A stretch of 64,000 nucleotides of DNA from W-Chloroflexi-9 sp045863195 (GCA_045863195.1 BTUI01000002.1:198591-262590); one strand, 5' to 3'. Positions 34,571 to 44,054 are shown, counted from the stretch's first letter. Program-made: numbers and translations. The notes: a model not told the origin generated them from the sequence alone.

Positions 34571-35356
34571 CTAGCCCGCCTGCGCCTCGGGCGGGCGCAG
34601 CGTCGCCGCCTCGCGGAGCAGCGGGATCGCGCGCAGCGCCGGGGCCATCGAGGCGCTCGCGAGGACCAGGCAGCCCTTGCGAGAGCCGCCCTCCTCCGCG
34701 GACGGCGTCGCCGGCCAGAACCCCACCACGCCCGGCCACTCCCACGCGCGCAGGTACCGCAGCGTCAGTTCCTGGCCTCGGTCGTAGCGGTCGTAGCCGT
34801 AGCCGGGGTCGTCCGGCACCTGGAAGTCGTCCAGCACGGCCACCCAGTCGCGCCAGCCGAGGATGATCTGCTCCACCTCCTCGCGCAGCGGCAGATGCTC
34901 CTCCCAGTGCGCGTCCAGGTAGGCGAAGACCGGCCCCTCCGGGCGCTCTCGCGCCAGCCACCGCAGCACCTCCACGGAGTCGCCGAGGACCGCCGTGACG
35001 TTGGGGACGTCCCGCAGCCGCCAGCGCGCGTAGTGGTGGAAGCGCGGCACCACCTCCACGGTGGTGACCGGCCCGGCGAAGCGTTGCGCGATGAAGGCGG
35101 TGGAGGAGCCCCGGAACGTGCCGGTCTCCACCACCTGCCGGAACGGGACGCCCTCGATCAGCGCGGCCACCAGCGCCTGCCGCGCGGGTTGTGCGTTCAG
35201 CGGCCCGCCGAAGAACTCTCGCAGTTCCGGGCGAAACCGGTCCGCGAACGCGCCGAGGCGCGGCGGCATCTCGTCCACGATGTCCTCGACGAGCGTCTTG
35301 CGCCGCCAAGCCTGCACCAGCAGCACCGGGATCGTCAGTGCCCTCGGGATCTTCAT
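34571..35356 (-). CDS. Class I SAM-dependent methyltransferase-like protein
   Basis: 261 aa. Motif I VVETGTFRGSSTAFIAQ (about 75-91), motif II TTVEVVPRFHHYA, then AVLGDSVEVLRWL and FAYLDAHWEEHLPL, where the DAHW segment is typical of a methyltransferase subgroup acting on sugars. It overlaps the next upstream gene by 4 nt. The target is unknown; grouping suggests surface glycan or secondary-metabolite modification. Confidence 0.78.
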   Translation of the reverse strand: MKIPRALTIPVLLVQAWRRKTLVEDIVDEMPPRLGAFADRFRPELREFFGGPLNAQPARQALVAALIEGVPFRQVVETGTFRGSSTAFIAQRFAGPVTTVEVVPRFHHYARWRLRDVPNVTAVLGDSVEVLRWLARERPEGPVFAYLDAHWEEHLPLREEVEQIILGWRDWVAVLDDFQVPDDPGYGYDRYDRGQELTLRYLRAWEWPGVVGFWPATPSAEEGGSRKGCLVLASASMAPALRAIPLLREAATLRPPEAQAG

Positions 35357-36114
35357 GCGCGGCTGTTCTCGAAGAGCAGGTCGACGTAGGTGTTGAACAC
35401 GATTGGGTGCTCGTCGACGAGTGCGAAGCCCCGTGCGGTGAGGTACTGGACGATGCCCTCGCGGTCGTTGTCGGCATCGACGTACTGCGAACCACCAGGG
35501 AGGTACGCCTCTACGCGAATCCGACGAACGTCCCGCAGGCGGTCGCCCAGGGATTGAAGGACGGAGAGGTCGGCGCCTTGAGCGTCGACGGAGAGGAAGT
35601 CGATTCGGTTCAGGCCCACGGACTGCATGAACGTATCGAGTCGGACGGTCGGCACCGGGCTCGCCTGCGTCTCGTGGTAGGCATCAGCCGCGAGGAACTG
35701 CCTGACGTAGGTGCTGTCGATTGGCCGGAGCGATCCGGCCGCGGGATCGGATGCGAAGTGGAAGGTCGCCATGCCGTCGTGCCCGGTGACGGCCGCCGCA
35801 ATCACCGTGGCATCGGGCCGAGCGCGGTGTAGGTCAGCGAGAAGGAGCGTATTCGGCTCGAACGCGTAGACCCGGGCGTTCGGGGGAGCCTCGTAGAGTG
35901 ATCCCCCCTGACTTGCACCGACTTCCACCCAGATCGGGCGATCGCCGGACGGGATAACCCCGCTCGTTTCGCCGGGTGCCGGTTGCTCAACAGCCCACTC
36001 GTATCGGTTGTAGAGCGTGCCGCCGGTCGATCGCATTCTCCCGCCGACTGCCCGAAGGGCGAGTGCAATTCGGCGCCGGATCGGTCGCGGAAGGTATCGG
36101 TAGGGTCCGGCCAC
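35353..36114 (-). CDS. FkbM family methyltransferase
   Basis: 253 aa from GTG 36114, with GGAGG just upstream. In-frame ATGs at 36189 and 36198 would add 25-28 residues. The SAM site is IWVEVGASQGGSLYEAP with an acidic YAFEPN; the FkbM signature VRLDTFMQS-GLNRIDFLSVDAQGADLSVLQS (about 160-195) is clear. FkbM enzymes O-methylate sugars or polyketides. It heads the three-gene methyltransferase run. G+C is somewhat lower than in neighbours, which may indicate transfer. Confidence 0.82.
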   Translation of the reverse strand: MAGPYRYLPRPIRRRIALALRAVGGRMRSTGGTLYNRYEWAVEQPAPGETSGVIPSGDRPIWVEVGASQGGSLYEAPPNARVYAFEPNTLLLADLHRARPDATVIAAAVTGHDGMATFHFASDPAAGSLRPIDSTYVRQFLAADAYHETQASPVPTVRLDTFMQSVGLNRIDFLSVDAQGADLSVLQSLGDRLRDVRRIRVEAYLPGGSQYVDADNDREGIVQYLTARGFALVDEHPIVFNTYVDLLFENSRA

Positions 36115-36228
36115 GAGTCCTCCACGTCCGTTCGAGAGTGTAAGGCGGTGAGCCGGGAACGTTCTCGCGCCAAATCCTCCTCCGAACATCCAGCGCATCC
36201 GCCGTAGGGTCGCGAGGACGGAGGAACC

Positions 36229-37413
36229 ATGACCAGAGTGGTGTTGGCTGGCGGCGGCGCGTCCAAGTTGGAAGTGGCGTGGAACGCGGGGCGTCGCGCG
36301 CTCACACCCAGGGGCAGTCTTGCTCTGCTCGGGGCAGCGGCCTCGACGGGACGGCTGGAAGCGTCGGGTGTGAACCTCGTTCGCAATCCACGTGCAGGGA
36401 TATCGGGCTCGTGGTCGCCGAGCGGCACGGGCACCGTGATCGATCCGGTGGAGTTGGCTTCCCCAGAGGCTGCATCGGCCTTCACGCTGTACGGCCACTC
36501 AGGGACGACCTGCCGCATGTCCGACAGCGTCGCGGGGACGTCGCCCTCTCTCGTCCAGGGCGCACCGTTCTCGGCGCGCGCGTGGTACCGCGCTCTGAAC
36601 GAAGAGGCGGTCGGTTCAACGTTCTCGTTGCTGCTCTGGGAGATGGGCGGCGCGCACGGGGACGAGACGACGGTGTCGGCGACGGGGACGTTCACCGAGG
36701 AGTGGCAGGTCGCGACGATGAGCGGCGCGATCCAGCGGGAGGGGCGGACGGACCTGCGGGTGTTCGCGGGGACCACCGTGGGCGGGGCCGCGGCGGGCGC
36801 GGAGTATGCGCTGACGGCGATCCAGGTGGAGGCCGCCGCCTCCCTCTCCTCCTACATCGATGGCGACCTGGGCGCGGGGTACGCGTGGACGGGCACCCCG
36901 CACGCCTCCGCCTCCACGCGCGCCGCTGGCTCGCTCCGAGGGCGCGTGCCGGCGGCGAGCGCGGCGGCCGGGGGCATCGCCCTCTGGCTCCGGCCGATGT
37001 GGCCCGGCAGCGCGGTCACGCCTCGGACGGTGCTCGACTGGCGCGGCGCGAGCGACCGCCGCCTGCGACTGCGGCACGAGGACGGCGAGTGGCGGGTGGG
37101 CTGGCGCAGTGGCGAGACGCTCGACGAAGCGGTGGTGACGGCAGGCCACGCCACGGACGGCGCCGTGCGCCTGTTCGCGTGGTGGACGCCTCGGGAGGTC
37201 GGGCTGGAGGTGGACGGCGTCGCCGCGGGCACGCCTCGGACGGGGGCGCCGCCGGCGATGGCTGACGCGTTGGTCTCGCTCGGCGCGGACCTGGAGGGCG
37301 GGGCGCACGCGGACGTGGCGGCGGGGCCGTGGGTGTGGGCGGGGCGTCCGCTGCGCGCGGTGGACCGCGCGGTGCTGGCGCGCACGCCCGACCCGCTGCG
37401 CTGGCGGCCGTAG
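36229..37413 (+). CDS. LamG/concanavalin-like domain protein, phage- or surface-structural type
   Basis: 394 aa with no signal peptide. The middle segment YALTAIQVEAAASLSSYIDG, then AGYAWTGTPHASAS (about 205-245), is a phrase I associate with carbohydrate-binding and LamG regions of phage tail and exported structural proteins. The C-terminal 130 residues (IALWLRPMWPG, TVLDWRG, LFAWWTPREVGLEVDG) have the strand pattern of a LamG sandwich. It is divergent from the FkbM gene with about 115 bp between starts. Function unknown. Confidence 0.6.
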   Translation: MTRVVLAGGGASKLEVAWNAGRRALTPRGSLALLGAAASTGRLEASGVNLVRNPRAGISGSWSPSGTGTVIDPVELASPEAASAFTLYGHSGTTCRMSDSVAGTSPSLVQGAPFSARAWYRALNEEAVGSTFSLLLWEMGGAHGDETTVSATGTFTEEWQVATMSGAIQREGRTDLRVFAGTTVGGAAAGAEYALTAIQVEAAASLSSYIDGDLGAGYAWTGTPHASASTRAAGSLRGRVPAASAAAGGIALWLRPMWPGSAVTPRTVLDWRGASDRRLRLRHEDGEWRVGWRSGETLDEAVVTAGHATDGAVRLFAWWTPREVGLEVDGVAAGTPRTGAPPAMADALVSLGADLEGGAHADVAAGPWVWAGRPLRAVDRAVLARTPDPLRWRP

Positions 37414-37457
37414 GCGGCCGCTCGCGGCGGTGCGCCGTGCTGCCTCGGTACACTCGA

Positions 37458-37483
37458 CGAGGCCGGACGCCCGTCCGGCCTCG
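37458..37483 (+). terminator. Perfect inverted repeat between LamG-like and rhomboid genes
   Basis: A 12-bp inverted repeat (CGAGGCCGGACG with its complement) nearly without a loop begins 45 nt after the LamG-like stop and ends just before an in-frame ATG. This position favours the GTG at 37502 as the real rhomboid start, leaving the hairpin as a terminator. Confidence 0.65.
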
Positions 37484-37501
37484 ATGAGCGCGAGGGTGCC
37501 G

Positions 37502-38212
37502 GTGTTCCCGCTGCACGACGTGAACCCGACGCACCGCCGCCCGCTGGTCACGCTGGCGGTGATCCTCGCGAACGTCCTCGTGTGGGTGTGGTGGCAGCCG
37601 CACGGCTCCGTGGAGGCGGAGGTGGACTTCCTCTACCGGTACGCCGCCGTGGCGTGCGAGGTGATGCGGAACGGCCCGCTCACCGCCGCGGACCTCATCA
37701 CCGGTCGCTGCCTGGAGGCGCCGGCCAGCCCGCAGGTCTTCCCGGAGAAGCCGATCGCGCTGTCCGTCTTCACCTCCATGTTCCTGCACGGCGGCCTGCT
37801 GCACCTGGCGGGGAACATGTGGTTCCTCTGGGTGTTCGGGAACAACGTGGAGGACCGCTTCGGCCACGTCCGCTACGCGCTGCTCTACCTGGCCTGCGGG
37901 GTCATCGCCACGCTCGGCTTCGTCGCCATGCGCCCGGCGGAGGTGACGCCGCTGATCGGCGCGTCCGGCGCGGTGGCGGGCATCCTCGGCGCGTACCTGC
38001 TGCTCTACCCGCGCCACGCAGTGGTCTCCTGGGTGGGGTGGCTGGTGGTGCCGGTGCCCGCGTTCGTCTTCCTCGCGATCTGGTTCGTCGGCCAGTTCTT
38101 CGTCGGCGACATCGGCGTCGCGTGGGAGGCACACGTCGCGGGGTTCCTCGGCGGGATGCTGCTGACGTGGCCGCTCGCGCGCCGCGACCGAGGGCGCATG
38201 CGCTACCGCTGA
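37502..38212 (+). CDS. Rhomboid family intramembrane serine protease
   Basis: 236 aa from GTG 37502, giving the usual start VFPLHDVNPT and a GAGGGTGCC binding site. ATG 37484 is an alternative. Six transmembrane segments are predicted. The catalytic dyad is seen as Ser in IGASGAVAGILGAYLLL and His in WEAHVAGFLGGML, and the FLHGGLLHLAGNMWFLWVFGNNVED stretch (in two parts) is the conserved loop and TM2. It cleaves membrane proteins within the bilayer; substrates unknown. Confidence 0.92.
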   Translation: MFPLHDVNPTHRRPLVTLAVILANVLVWVWWQPHGSVEAEVDFLYRYAAVACEVMRNGPLTAADLITGRCLEAPASPQVFPEKPIALSVFTSMFLHGGLLHLAGNMWFLWVFGNNVEDRFGHVRYALLYLACGVIATLGFVAMRPAEVTPLIGASGAVAGILGAYLLLYPRHAVVSWVGWLVVPVPAFVFLAIWFVGQFFVGDIGVAWEAHVAGFLGGMLLTWPLARRDRGRMRYR

Positions 38213-38284
38213 GGCGCGACCCTGACGGGGCCGCCCGAGGTGATCCGGTACGCTGTCTTCCCCACCGACAGGAAGGAGCCGCGC

Positions 38285-40366
38285 GTGGCCGCCTCCACCT
38301 CCGCACGCGGCGCGTCCGCGTGGTGGCTCTTCGCGCCGGTCGTGTTCCTGAGCGCGTTCCTGCTCTTCCAGGTGCAGCCGATCATCGGGCGCGCGCTGCT
38401 GCCGTGGTTCGGCGGCGGGTCGTCGGTGTGGATGACCACGCTGCTCTTCTTCCAGGCCGCGCTCCTCCTCGGCTACGGCTACGCGCACGTCATCGGCCGG
38501 CTGGCGCCGCGTGCGCAGGCCGCCGTCCACGTCGCGCTGCTCCTCGCCGCCGCCGTGACGCTGCCGATCATCCCGCGCGAGGCGCTGCGTCCGGAGGACG
38601 CCTCGAGGCCGGCGCTACGGCTGCTGATCGCGCTTGCGGTGACGGTGGGGCCCACGTTCGTGTTGCTCGCGACCACCGGGCCGCTGCTCCAGCGCTGGTT
38701 CGCCACGGCGAACGCGGGGCGGTCGCCCTACCCGCTCTACGCCGTCTCCAACGCCGGGTCGCTGCTGGCGCTGCTCACCTACCCGGTGCTGGTGGAGCCG
38801 CTGTCCGGCCTCCGCGCGCAGTCGTGGGCGTGGTCCGCCGGCTACGTGGCGTTCGCCCTCGCCTGCGGCGCGCTGGCGTGGCGCTCGCTGCGCGGCGCGC
38901 GCGGGCTGGAGGCGGCGCGCGCCGAGGCCGCCCCACCGGAGCCTCGCCCCGGCGTGGGGCGGATGGCGGCGTGGGTGGCGCTCCCCGCCGTCGCGACGAT
39001 GCTGCTGATGGCGACGACGAACCAGGTGACGCAGGACATCGCCTCCGTGCCGCTGCTGTGGGTGCTGCCGCTGGCGATCTACCTGCTCACGTTCATCCTC
39101 TGCTTCAGCAGCGACCGGGTGTATGACGGCCCGCTCTTCTCTGTCCTGCTCGTCATCGCGCTCTTCTACTCGGTCTACCTCCTGCAGCGTCCGGCGCTGG
39201 GGCTGGGGTGGCACGTCCTGTTCTCCGGCAGCCTGGTCTTCTTCGGCTGCATGTCGCTGCATGGGGAGACCGCGCGCCTGAAGCCCGGCCCCGCGCACCT
39301 CACGCTCTTCTACCTGCTCGTCGCGCTGGGCGGCGCGATCGGTGGGGCGTTCGTGGGCCTCGTCGCTCCCGTGCTGTTCGAGGGCTTCTGGGAGTATCAC
39401 GTGGCGCTGTGGCTGACGCCGGCGCTGGTGCTGGCGGCGCAGTTCGCGGGCGGGCGGCCGGACCGCCGCCTGGTGGCGGGCGCGGCTGCGGGGCTGCTGG
39501 TGCTCGGCGGGGTGCTCACGGCGCAGGTGCAGCAGCGATCGGCGGACGTGATCTTCCGCGAGCGGAACTTCTACGGCGTGGTGCGGGTGATCGAGCGCCC
39601 CTCGAGGAGTTCGGAGCACGTCCTGCGGACGCTGGAGCACGGGCGCATCGTCCACGGCATCCAGCGCCAGGATCCGTCGCACGCGCGCGCGCCACTGGCG
39701 TACTACACGCCGGACTCCGGCGTGGGCGTCACCTTCGCGCAGCTGCCGCCCGCGGACGAGGAGGAGATCCGCGTCGGCGTGATCGGCCTCGGCGCCGGCG
39801 TCATCGCCTCGTACGCACAGCCGGAGGAGGCGTGGGTGTTCTACGAGATCGACCCGCTGGTCACGGACGTCGCGGAGTCGTACTTCACCTACCTGCGCGA
39901 TGCCCGCGACCGTGGCACGACGGTGGAGGTGCGCCACGGCGACGCGCGCCTGGTGATGGAGCGCGAACTACGGGAGGGCGTCCCGGGCCGCTTCGATGTC
40001 CTGGTGGTGGACGCGTTCAGCGGCGACTCGGTGCCCACGCACCTCCTCACGCGCGAGGCGTTCGAGGTCTACTGGCAGCACCTGGAGCCGGACGGCGTGC
40101 TGGTGGTGCAGGTGACCAACCGCCACATCGACCTCACCCCCGTCGCGCGCGGCCTGGCCGCCGAGCGCGGCCACGAGGCGCTGCTCGTCGTCGACCGCAC
40201 GGTGGAGCCGGACTCGTACGGCTCCGCGTGGGTGCTGGTGACGCGCGACGAGGCATTCCTCGCGGCCGTGGAGGCCTCGGTCACGCCGTGGCAGGCCCAC
40301 GCCCGCACCCCGCGCATCTGGACGGACGACCGCAGCGACGTCTTCGGGCTGCTCGTCTTCAACTGA
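38285..40366 (+). CDS. Fused membrane/spermidine-synthase-like protein
   Basis: 693 aa from GTG 38285, behind AGGAAGGAG. The N-terminal half has about nine or ten transmembrane helices, beginning WLFAPVVFLSAFLLFQVQPIIG. The C-terminal third is a spermidine synthase-like Rossmann domain: VIGLGAGVIASYA, YEIDPLVTDVAESYF, VRHGDARLVME and DVLVVDAFSGDSVPTHLLT. These fused proteins are common in bacteria, but true aminopropyltransferase activity is not established, and the usual GGGxG is changed to GLGAG. Confidence 0.88.
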   Translation: MAASTSARGASAWWLFAPVVFLSAFLLFQVQPIIGRALLPWFGGGSSVWMTTLLFFQAALLLGYGYAHVIGRLAPRAQAAVHVALLLAAAVTLPIIPREALRPEDASRPALRLLIALAVTVGPTFVLLATTGPLLQRWFATANAGRSPYPLYAVSNAGSLLALLTYPVLVEPLSGLRAQSWAWSAGYVAFALACGALAWRSLRGARGLEAARAEAAPPEPRPGVGRMAAWVALPAVATMLLMATTNQVTQDIASVPLLWVLPLAIYLLTFILCFSSDRVYDGPLFSVLLVIALFYSVYLLQRPALGLGWHVLFSGSLVFFGCMSLHGETARLKPGPAHLTLFYLLVALGGAIGGAFVGLVAPVLFEGFWEYHVALWLTPALVLAAQFAGGRPDRRLVAGAAAGLLVLGGVLTAQVQQRSADVIFRERNFYGVVRVIERPSRSSEHVLRTLEHGRIVHGIQRQDPSHARAPLAYYTPDSGVGVTFAQLPPADEEEIRVGVIGLGAGVIASYAQPEEAWVFYEIDPLVTDVAESYFTYLRDARDRGTTVEVRHGDARLVMERELREGVPGRFDVLVVDAFSGDSVPTHLLTREAFEVYWQHLEPDGVLVVQVTNRHIDLTPVARGLAAERGHEALLVVDRTVEPDSYGSAWVLVTRDEAFLAAVEASVTPWQAHARTPRIWTDDRSDVFGLLVFN

Positions 40367-40440
40367 GCCGCCTCGCGGCAGCACGCGCCTCCGGCCGCGT
40401 GGTAGAGATCGCACAGGCGAGGTGAGCGGGGAGGCGTGCG

Positions 40441-42021
40441 ATGGCGGTCGAGGGCGTGCAGGTGCTGGGGGCGGTCACGGGCCGCCGCGCGGAGATCCTG
40501 ACGGACGAGGCGCTCGCCTTTCTCGCGACGCTGCACCGCACGCTGGAGGGCGACCGGCGCGCGCTGCTCGCCGAGCGCGCGGCACGCTGGGCGCGGCTGC
40601 AGGCGGGCGAGCGCCCGGGGTTCCTCGATGAGACGCGCGCGGTGCGGGAGTCGGACTGGCGGGTGTCCCCACCGCCGCCGGCGCTGATGGACCGGCGCGT
40701 GGAGATCACCGGGCCGACCGACCGCAAGATGGTGATCAACGCGTTGAACTGCGGCGCGCGCGTCTTCATGGCCGACTTCGAGGATGCGAACTCGCCCACC
40801 TGGGCGAACATGGTGGACGGCCAGGTGAACCTCGCCGACGCCGCCCGCCGCACGATCGAACTGACCGAGGGCGACCGCCACTACCGGCTGAACGACGAGG
40901 TCGCGACGCTCGTCGTGCGCCCTCGGGGCTGGCACCTGGTGGAGCGCCACCTGCTGGTGGACGGCGAGCCGATCTCCGGGTCGCTGTTCGACTTCGGGCT
41001 GTACGTCTTCCACAACGCCCGCGCACTGCTGGAGCGCGGCAGCGGGCCGTTCTTCTACCTCCCGAAGATGGAGGGGCACCGCGAGGCACGCCTCTGGGCG
41101 CGTGCGTTCGTGATCGCGGAGGAACGCCTCGGCCTCGAGCGCGGCACGGTGCGCGCGACGGCGCTCATCGAGACGGTGCTCGCGGCGTTCGAGATGGACG
41201 AGATCCTGTACGAGTTACGGGAGCACTCGGCGGGCCTGAACGCGGGCCGGTGGGACTACATCTTCAGCGTCATCAAGAAACTGGGCGCGCAGCCGGCGTT
41301 CCTCATCCCCAACCGGTCGCAGGTGACGATGACCGTGCCGTTCATGGCCGCCTACTCGCGCCTCCTCGCGGCGACCTGTCACCGCCGAGGCGCGCACGCC
41401 ATCGGCGGCATGTCCGCGTTCATCCCGAACCGCCGCGACCCGGAGGTGACGGAGCGCGCGTTCGCCCGCGTGCGCGAGGACAAGCGTCGCGAGGCGGGCC
41501 AGGGCTTCGACGGCACGTGGGTCGCCCACCCCGACCTCGTCCCCATCGCCCGCGCGGAGTTCGATGCGGTCCTCGGCAACCGCCCCAACCAGGTGGAGGT
41601 GCGCCCGGACGTGGCGGCGGAGGCCGCGGCGCTCCTCGACGTGTCCGTGGAGGGCGCGGCGTTCACGGAGGCGGAACTCCGCAACAACGTGCAGGTCGGC
41701 ATCTGGTACATCGCCGCGTGGCTGGACGGGACGGGCGCCGTCGCGATCCACAACCTGATGGAGGACGCCGCCACCGCCGAGATCTCGCGCTCGCAGGTCT
41801 GGCAGTGGCTCCGCCACGGCGTGGTGCTGGACACGGAGACGCGCGTCACCGCGGACCTGGTCCGCGCCATCGCGCGCGAGGAGTGCGAGGGGCTGCGCGC
41901 GATCGTCGCGCCGGGCGTCGCGGCACGCCTCGACGCCGCGCGCGACCTGTTCGAGCGGTGCGCGCTGTCCGAGGCGTTCGTCGAGTTCCTGACGCTCCCC
42001 GCGTACGAGGTGCTGGAATAG
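40441..42021 (+). CDS. aceB: Malate synthase A
   Basis: 526 aa, normal length for the A form. Condenses glyoxylate and acetyl-CoA to malate in the glyoxylate bypass. Conserved blocks are KMVINALNCGARVFMADFEDANSPTW (two parts, about 99-125), VVRPRGWHL, FYLPKMEGHREARLW, IETVLAAFEMDEILYELREHSAGLNAGRWDYIFS (about 230-265) and the C-terminal catalytic Asp in LMEDAATAEISR. No isocitrate lyase gene is in the window. Confidence 0.96.
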   Translation: MAVEGVQVLGAVTGRRAEILTDEALAFLATLHRTLEGDRRALLAERAARWARLQAGERPGFLDETRAVRESDWRVSPPPPALMDRRVEITGPTDRKMVINALNCGARVFMADFEDANSPTWANMVDGQVNLADAARRTIELTEGDRHYRLNDEVATLVVRPRGWHLVERHLLVDGEPISGSLFDFGLYVFHNARALLERGSGPFFYLPKMEGHREARLWARAFVIAEERLGLERGTVRATALIETVLAAFEMDEILYELREHSAGLNAGRWDYIFSVIKKLGAQPAFLIPNRSQVTMTVPFMAAYSRLLAATCHRRGAHAIGGMSAFIPNRRDPEVTERAFARVREDKRREAGQGFDGTWVAHPDLVPIARAEFDAVLGNRPNQVEVRPDVAAEAAALLDVSVEGAAFTEAELRNNVQVGIWYIAAWLDGTGAVAIHNLMEDAATAEISRSQVWQWLRHGVVLDTETRVTADLVRAIAREECEGLRAIVAPGVAARLDAARDLFERCALSEAFVEFLTLPAYEVLE

Positions 42022-42078
42022 CGCCCGGCGACGCTCGCCCTTCGACAGGCTCCGGGCGAGCGACCGTGCCCGCGTGGC

Positions 42079-43176
42079 TCAGCCGCGCGGATTGATGACG
42101 GAGCGCGCGACCTCGCCGGTCTCCATGTCCGCGAACGCCTCGTTCACCTCGCGGAGCGGCCGGCGCTTCGAGACGAGGTCGTCCAGGTTCAACTTGCCGT
42201 CCATGTAGAGGTCGATCAGGCGCGGGATGTCGTACTGCGGCCGCGCCGACCCGAAGAACGAGCCGACCAGCTTCTTCTCGCCGAGGAAGTCGCGCCCCGG
42301 TATCGTGACGTCCTGCCCGACCACGCCGACGACCACGGCCATGCCGCCTCGGCGGATCATGGCGAACGCCTGCGACACGGTGACGCCCAGGCCGATCGCC
42401 TCGAACGCGTAGTCCAGATAGCCGCCGGCGATTTTCTGCACCTGCGCCACCGGGTCGCCCTCGGAGGCGTTCACGAAGTGCGTCGCGCCGAACTTCGCCG
42501 CGAGTTCGCCCTTCGAGGCGACGGTGTCGACCGCGATGATCCGCCGCGCCCCGGCGAGGCGTGCGCCCTGCACGATGTTCAGCCCGACGCCGCCGAGGCC
42601 GATCACCGCGACGTCCGAGCCGGACTGCACGCGCGCGGTGTTGATCGCCGCCCCCACGCCCGTCGTGACGCCGCAACCGACGAGGCACACCACATCGAGC
42701 GGTGCGTCGTCGCGGACCTTCACCACGCCGCGCTCCGGCATCAGCGTGTACTCGGAGTAGCCGGCCACGCCCACGCCCTGCTGCACCGGCTGGCCGTTCG
42801 CGCGCAGGCGCGGCCGGGGGCCGGCGGCTGCACGCTCCGGGTTGTCCGGCCGCTCGCACAGCGCCAGGTCGCCGCGGAGGCAGAAGAAGCACTGCCCGCA
42901 GTTGGGGCGGAAGGCCACCACCACGTGGTCGCCGGCCGTGACGCTGGTAACGCCCGGGCCCACCGCCTCGACCACGCCGCCGACCTCGTGCCCGAGGATC
43001 ATCGGCACGGGCAGTGGGCCGGACTTCGCGCGGTGGATCGCGTGCAGGTCGGAGTGGCAGACGCCGCAGGCGACCACGCGCACCAGCACCTCGCCCGCCT
43101 CCGGGTCGGCGAGGTCGATGCGCTCCACCTGCATCGGGTCGGGACCGCGGAGGACGGCGGACTGCATGGTGGGCAT
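42079..43176 (-). CDS. Zinc-dependent alcohol dehydrogenase (MDR family, class III-like)
   Basis: 365 aa from ATG 43176, after GGAGGTGCCCCG. Catalytic zinc ligands are in ACGVCHSDLH and GHEVGGVVE, the structural zinc cysteines in CGQCFFCLRGDLALC (four Cys, about 92-106), and the NAD loop in VIGLGGVGLNIVQGA. The family oxidises alcohols or formaldehyde adducts with NAD. The segment between the zinc cluster and the NAD domain (GPRPRLRANGQPVQQG) is typical of mycothiol- or NDMA-like dehydrogenases. It is downstream of the IpdAB-like pair. Confidence 0.9.
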   Translation of the reverse strand: MPTMQSAVLRGPDPMQVERIDLADPEAGEVLVRVVACGVCHSDLHAIHRAKSGPLPVPMILGHEVGGVVEAVGPGVTSVTAGDHVVVAFRPNCGQCFFCLRGDLALCERPDNPERAAAGPRPRLRANGQPVQQGVGVAGYSEYTLMPERGVVKVRDDAPLDVVCLVGCGVTTGVGAAINTARVQSGSDVAVIGLGGVGLNIVQGARLAGARRIIAVDTVASKGELAAKFGATHFVNASEGDPVAQVQKIAGGYLDYAFEAIGLGVTVSQAFAMIRRGGMAVVVGVVGQDVTIPGRDFLGEKKLVGSFFGSARPQYDIPRLIDLYMDGKLNLDDLVSKRRPLREVNEAFADMETGEVARSVINPRG

Positions 43177-43259
43177 CGGGGCACCTCCACCGCCCCTACG
43201 GGCGGGCGATTGGTCGCGGGGCAACTAGTGATGCGCGCGAGAATAAACGATGGGAGCAA

Positions 43260-43285
43260 GACGGGCCGCCTTTGGGCGTCCCGTC
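43260..43285 (-). terminator. Hairpin between the beta-subunit gene and the alcohol dehydrogenase gene
   Basis: An inverted repeat (GACGGGxCGCC with its complement, one mismatch, short loop) lies 29 nt past the beta-subunit stop, upstream of the alcohol dehydrogenase start. It suggests separate transcripts. Confidence 0.55.
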
Positions 43286-43313
43286 CGCGGCAAGCGCGTG
43301 AGTGCGGCCCCGG

Positions 43314-44054
43314 TCAGGCCGGTTGCAGCACCGTCCGGGCCCACTGGGGGTAGGTCCCGGTGTCGATCATCCGCTGCTTCACCTCGGTGCGCAGCACGTG
43401 CATCTCCTCGTCCGTCGGCGGGGGCGTCGTCGGGACGCCCTCGAGGTTGCCGAGGTCGAAGCCGGTGTGGTCCTGCACCTGCTGCGCGGTGAAGCCCTCG
43501 TGTACCGACTCGATGCCGTAGCGGCCCGCTCCGCGGTCGAAGGAGAGGACGGCCATCGTCGTGAAGATCTTGAACGCCTCCTGCGGCCGTTTGATCGAGG
43601 GCGGCGTGACCATCGCCCCGGAGACGAAGTCCACCTTCGGGACGAAGGTGCGCTTCGTGTGCTCCGTGCGGAAGAAGAGGATCCGCTTCGCCGTGTACGA
43701 CATCAGCCCGGATCCGTAGCCACCCGGGAGCCGCAGGTCGGGCGCGTTCGGGTCGCCGACGACGTGGAGGTTGAAGTTGCCCTCCGCGTCGAACTGGATC
43801 GCGCTGTGAAAGAACAGGTCCAGTTTCCCGCGCTGGGAGAGGAAGTGGATGTCCTTCCCCAGGTTCCGGTCCAGCTGCTCGCTGCCGAGGATGATGATCT
43901 CCGCGTTCGGCGCATGGGTCGCCTCGGCGAGGAGGAGCGCCGCCGCCGGGATCATCGAGACCGCCCCGCAGGCTGAGATCTCCCAGTCGCGGATCTCCCG
44001 CGACATCAGGATCGCCAGCAGTTCGTCCGTGTTGCAGGCGACAGCGCTCGTCAT
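43314..44054 (-). CDS. CoA-transferase/IpdB-like beta subunit
   Basis: 246 aa, starting directly after the alpha-subunit stop (TAGATG). Family I CoA transferase fold: ELLAILMSREIRDWEI, then ACGAVSMIPAAALLLAEATHAPN and GSEQLDRNLGKDIHFLSQRGKLDLFF. The SENG-type motif that carries the catalytic Glu of true transferases is not present where expected. The subunit therefore resembles IpdB, the partner in the Mycobacterium ring-cleaving hydrolase IpdAB, more than a genuine transferase. Role inferred. Confidence 0.8.
   Translation of the reverse strand: MTSAVACNTDELLAILMSREIRDWEISACGAVSMIPAAALLLAEATHAPNAEIIILGSEQLDRNLGKDIHFLSQRGKLDLFFHSAIQFDAEGNFNLHVVGDPNAPDLRLPGGYGSGLMSYTAKRILFFRTEHTKRTFVPKVDFVSGAMVTPPSIKRPQEAFKIFTTMAVLSFDRGAGRYGIESVHEGFTAQQVQDHTGFDLGNLEGVPTTPPPTDEEMHVLRTEVKQRMIDTGTYPQWARTVLQPA

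Noticed and set aside
38240..38284. Earlier ATG start for the spermidine-synthase-like protein
   Set aside because: GTG 38285 has AGGAAGGAG at ideal distance, and the extra residues are not family-like.
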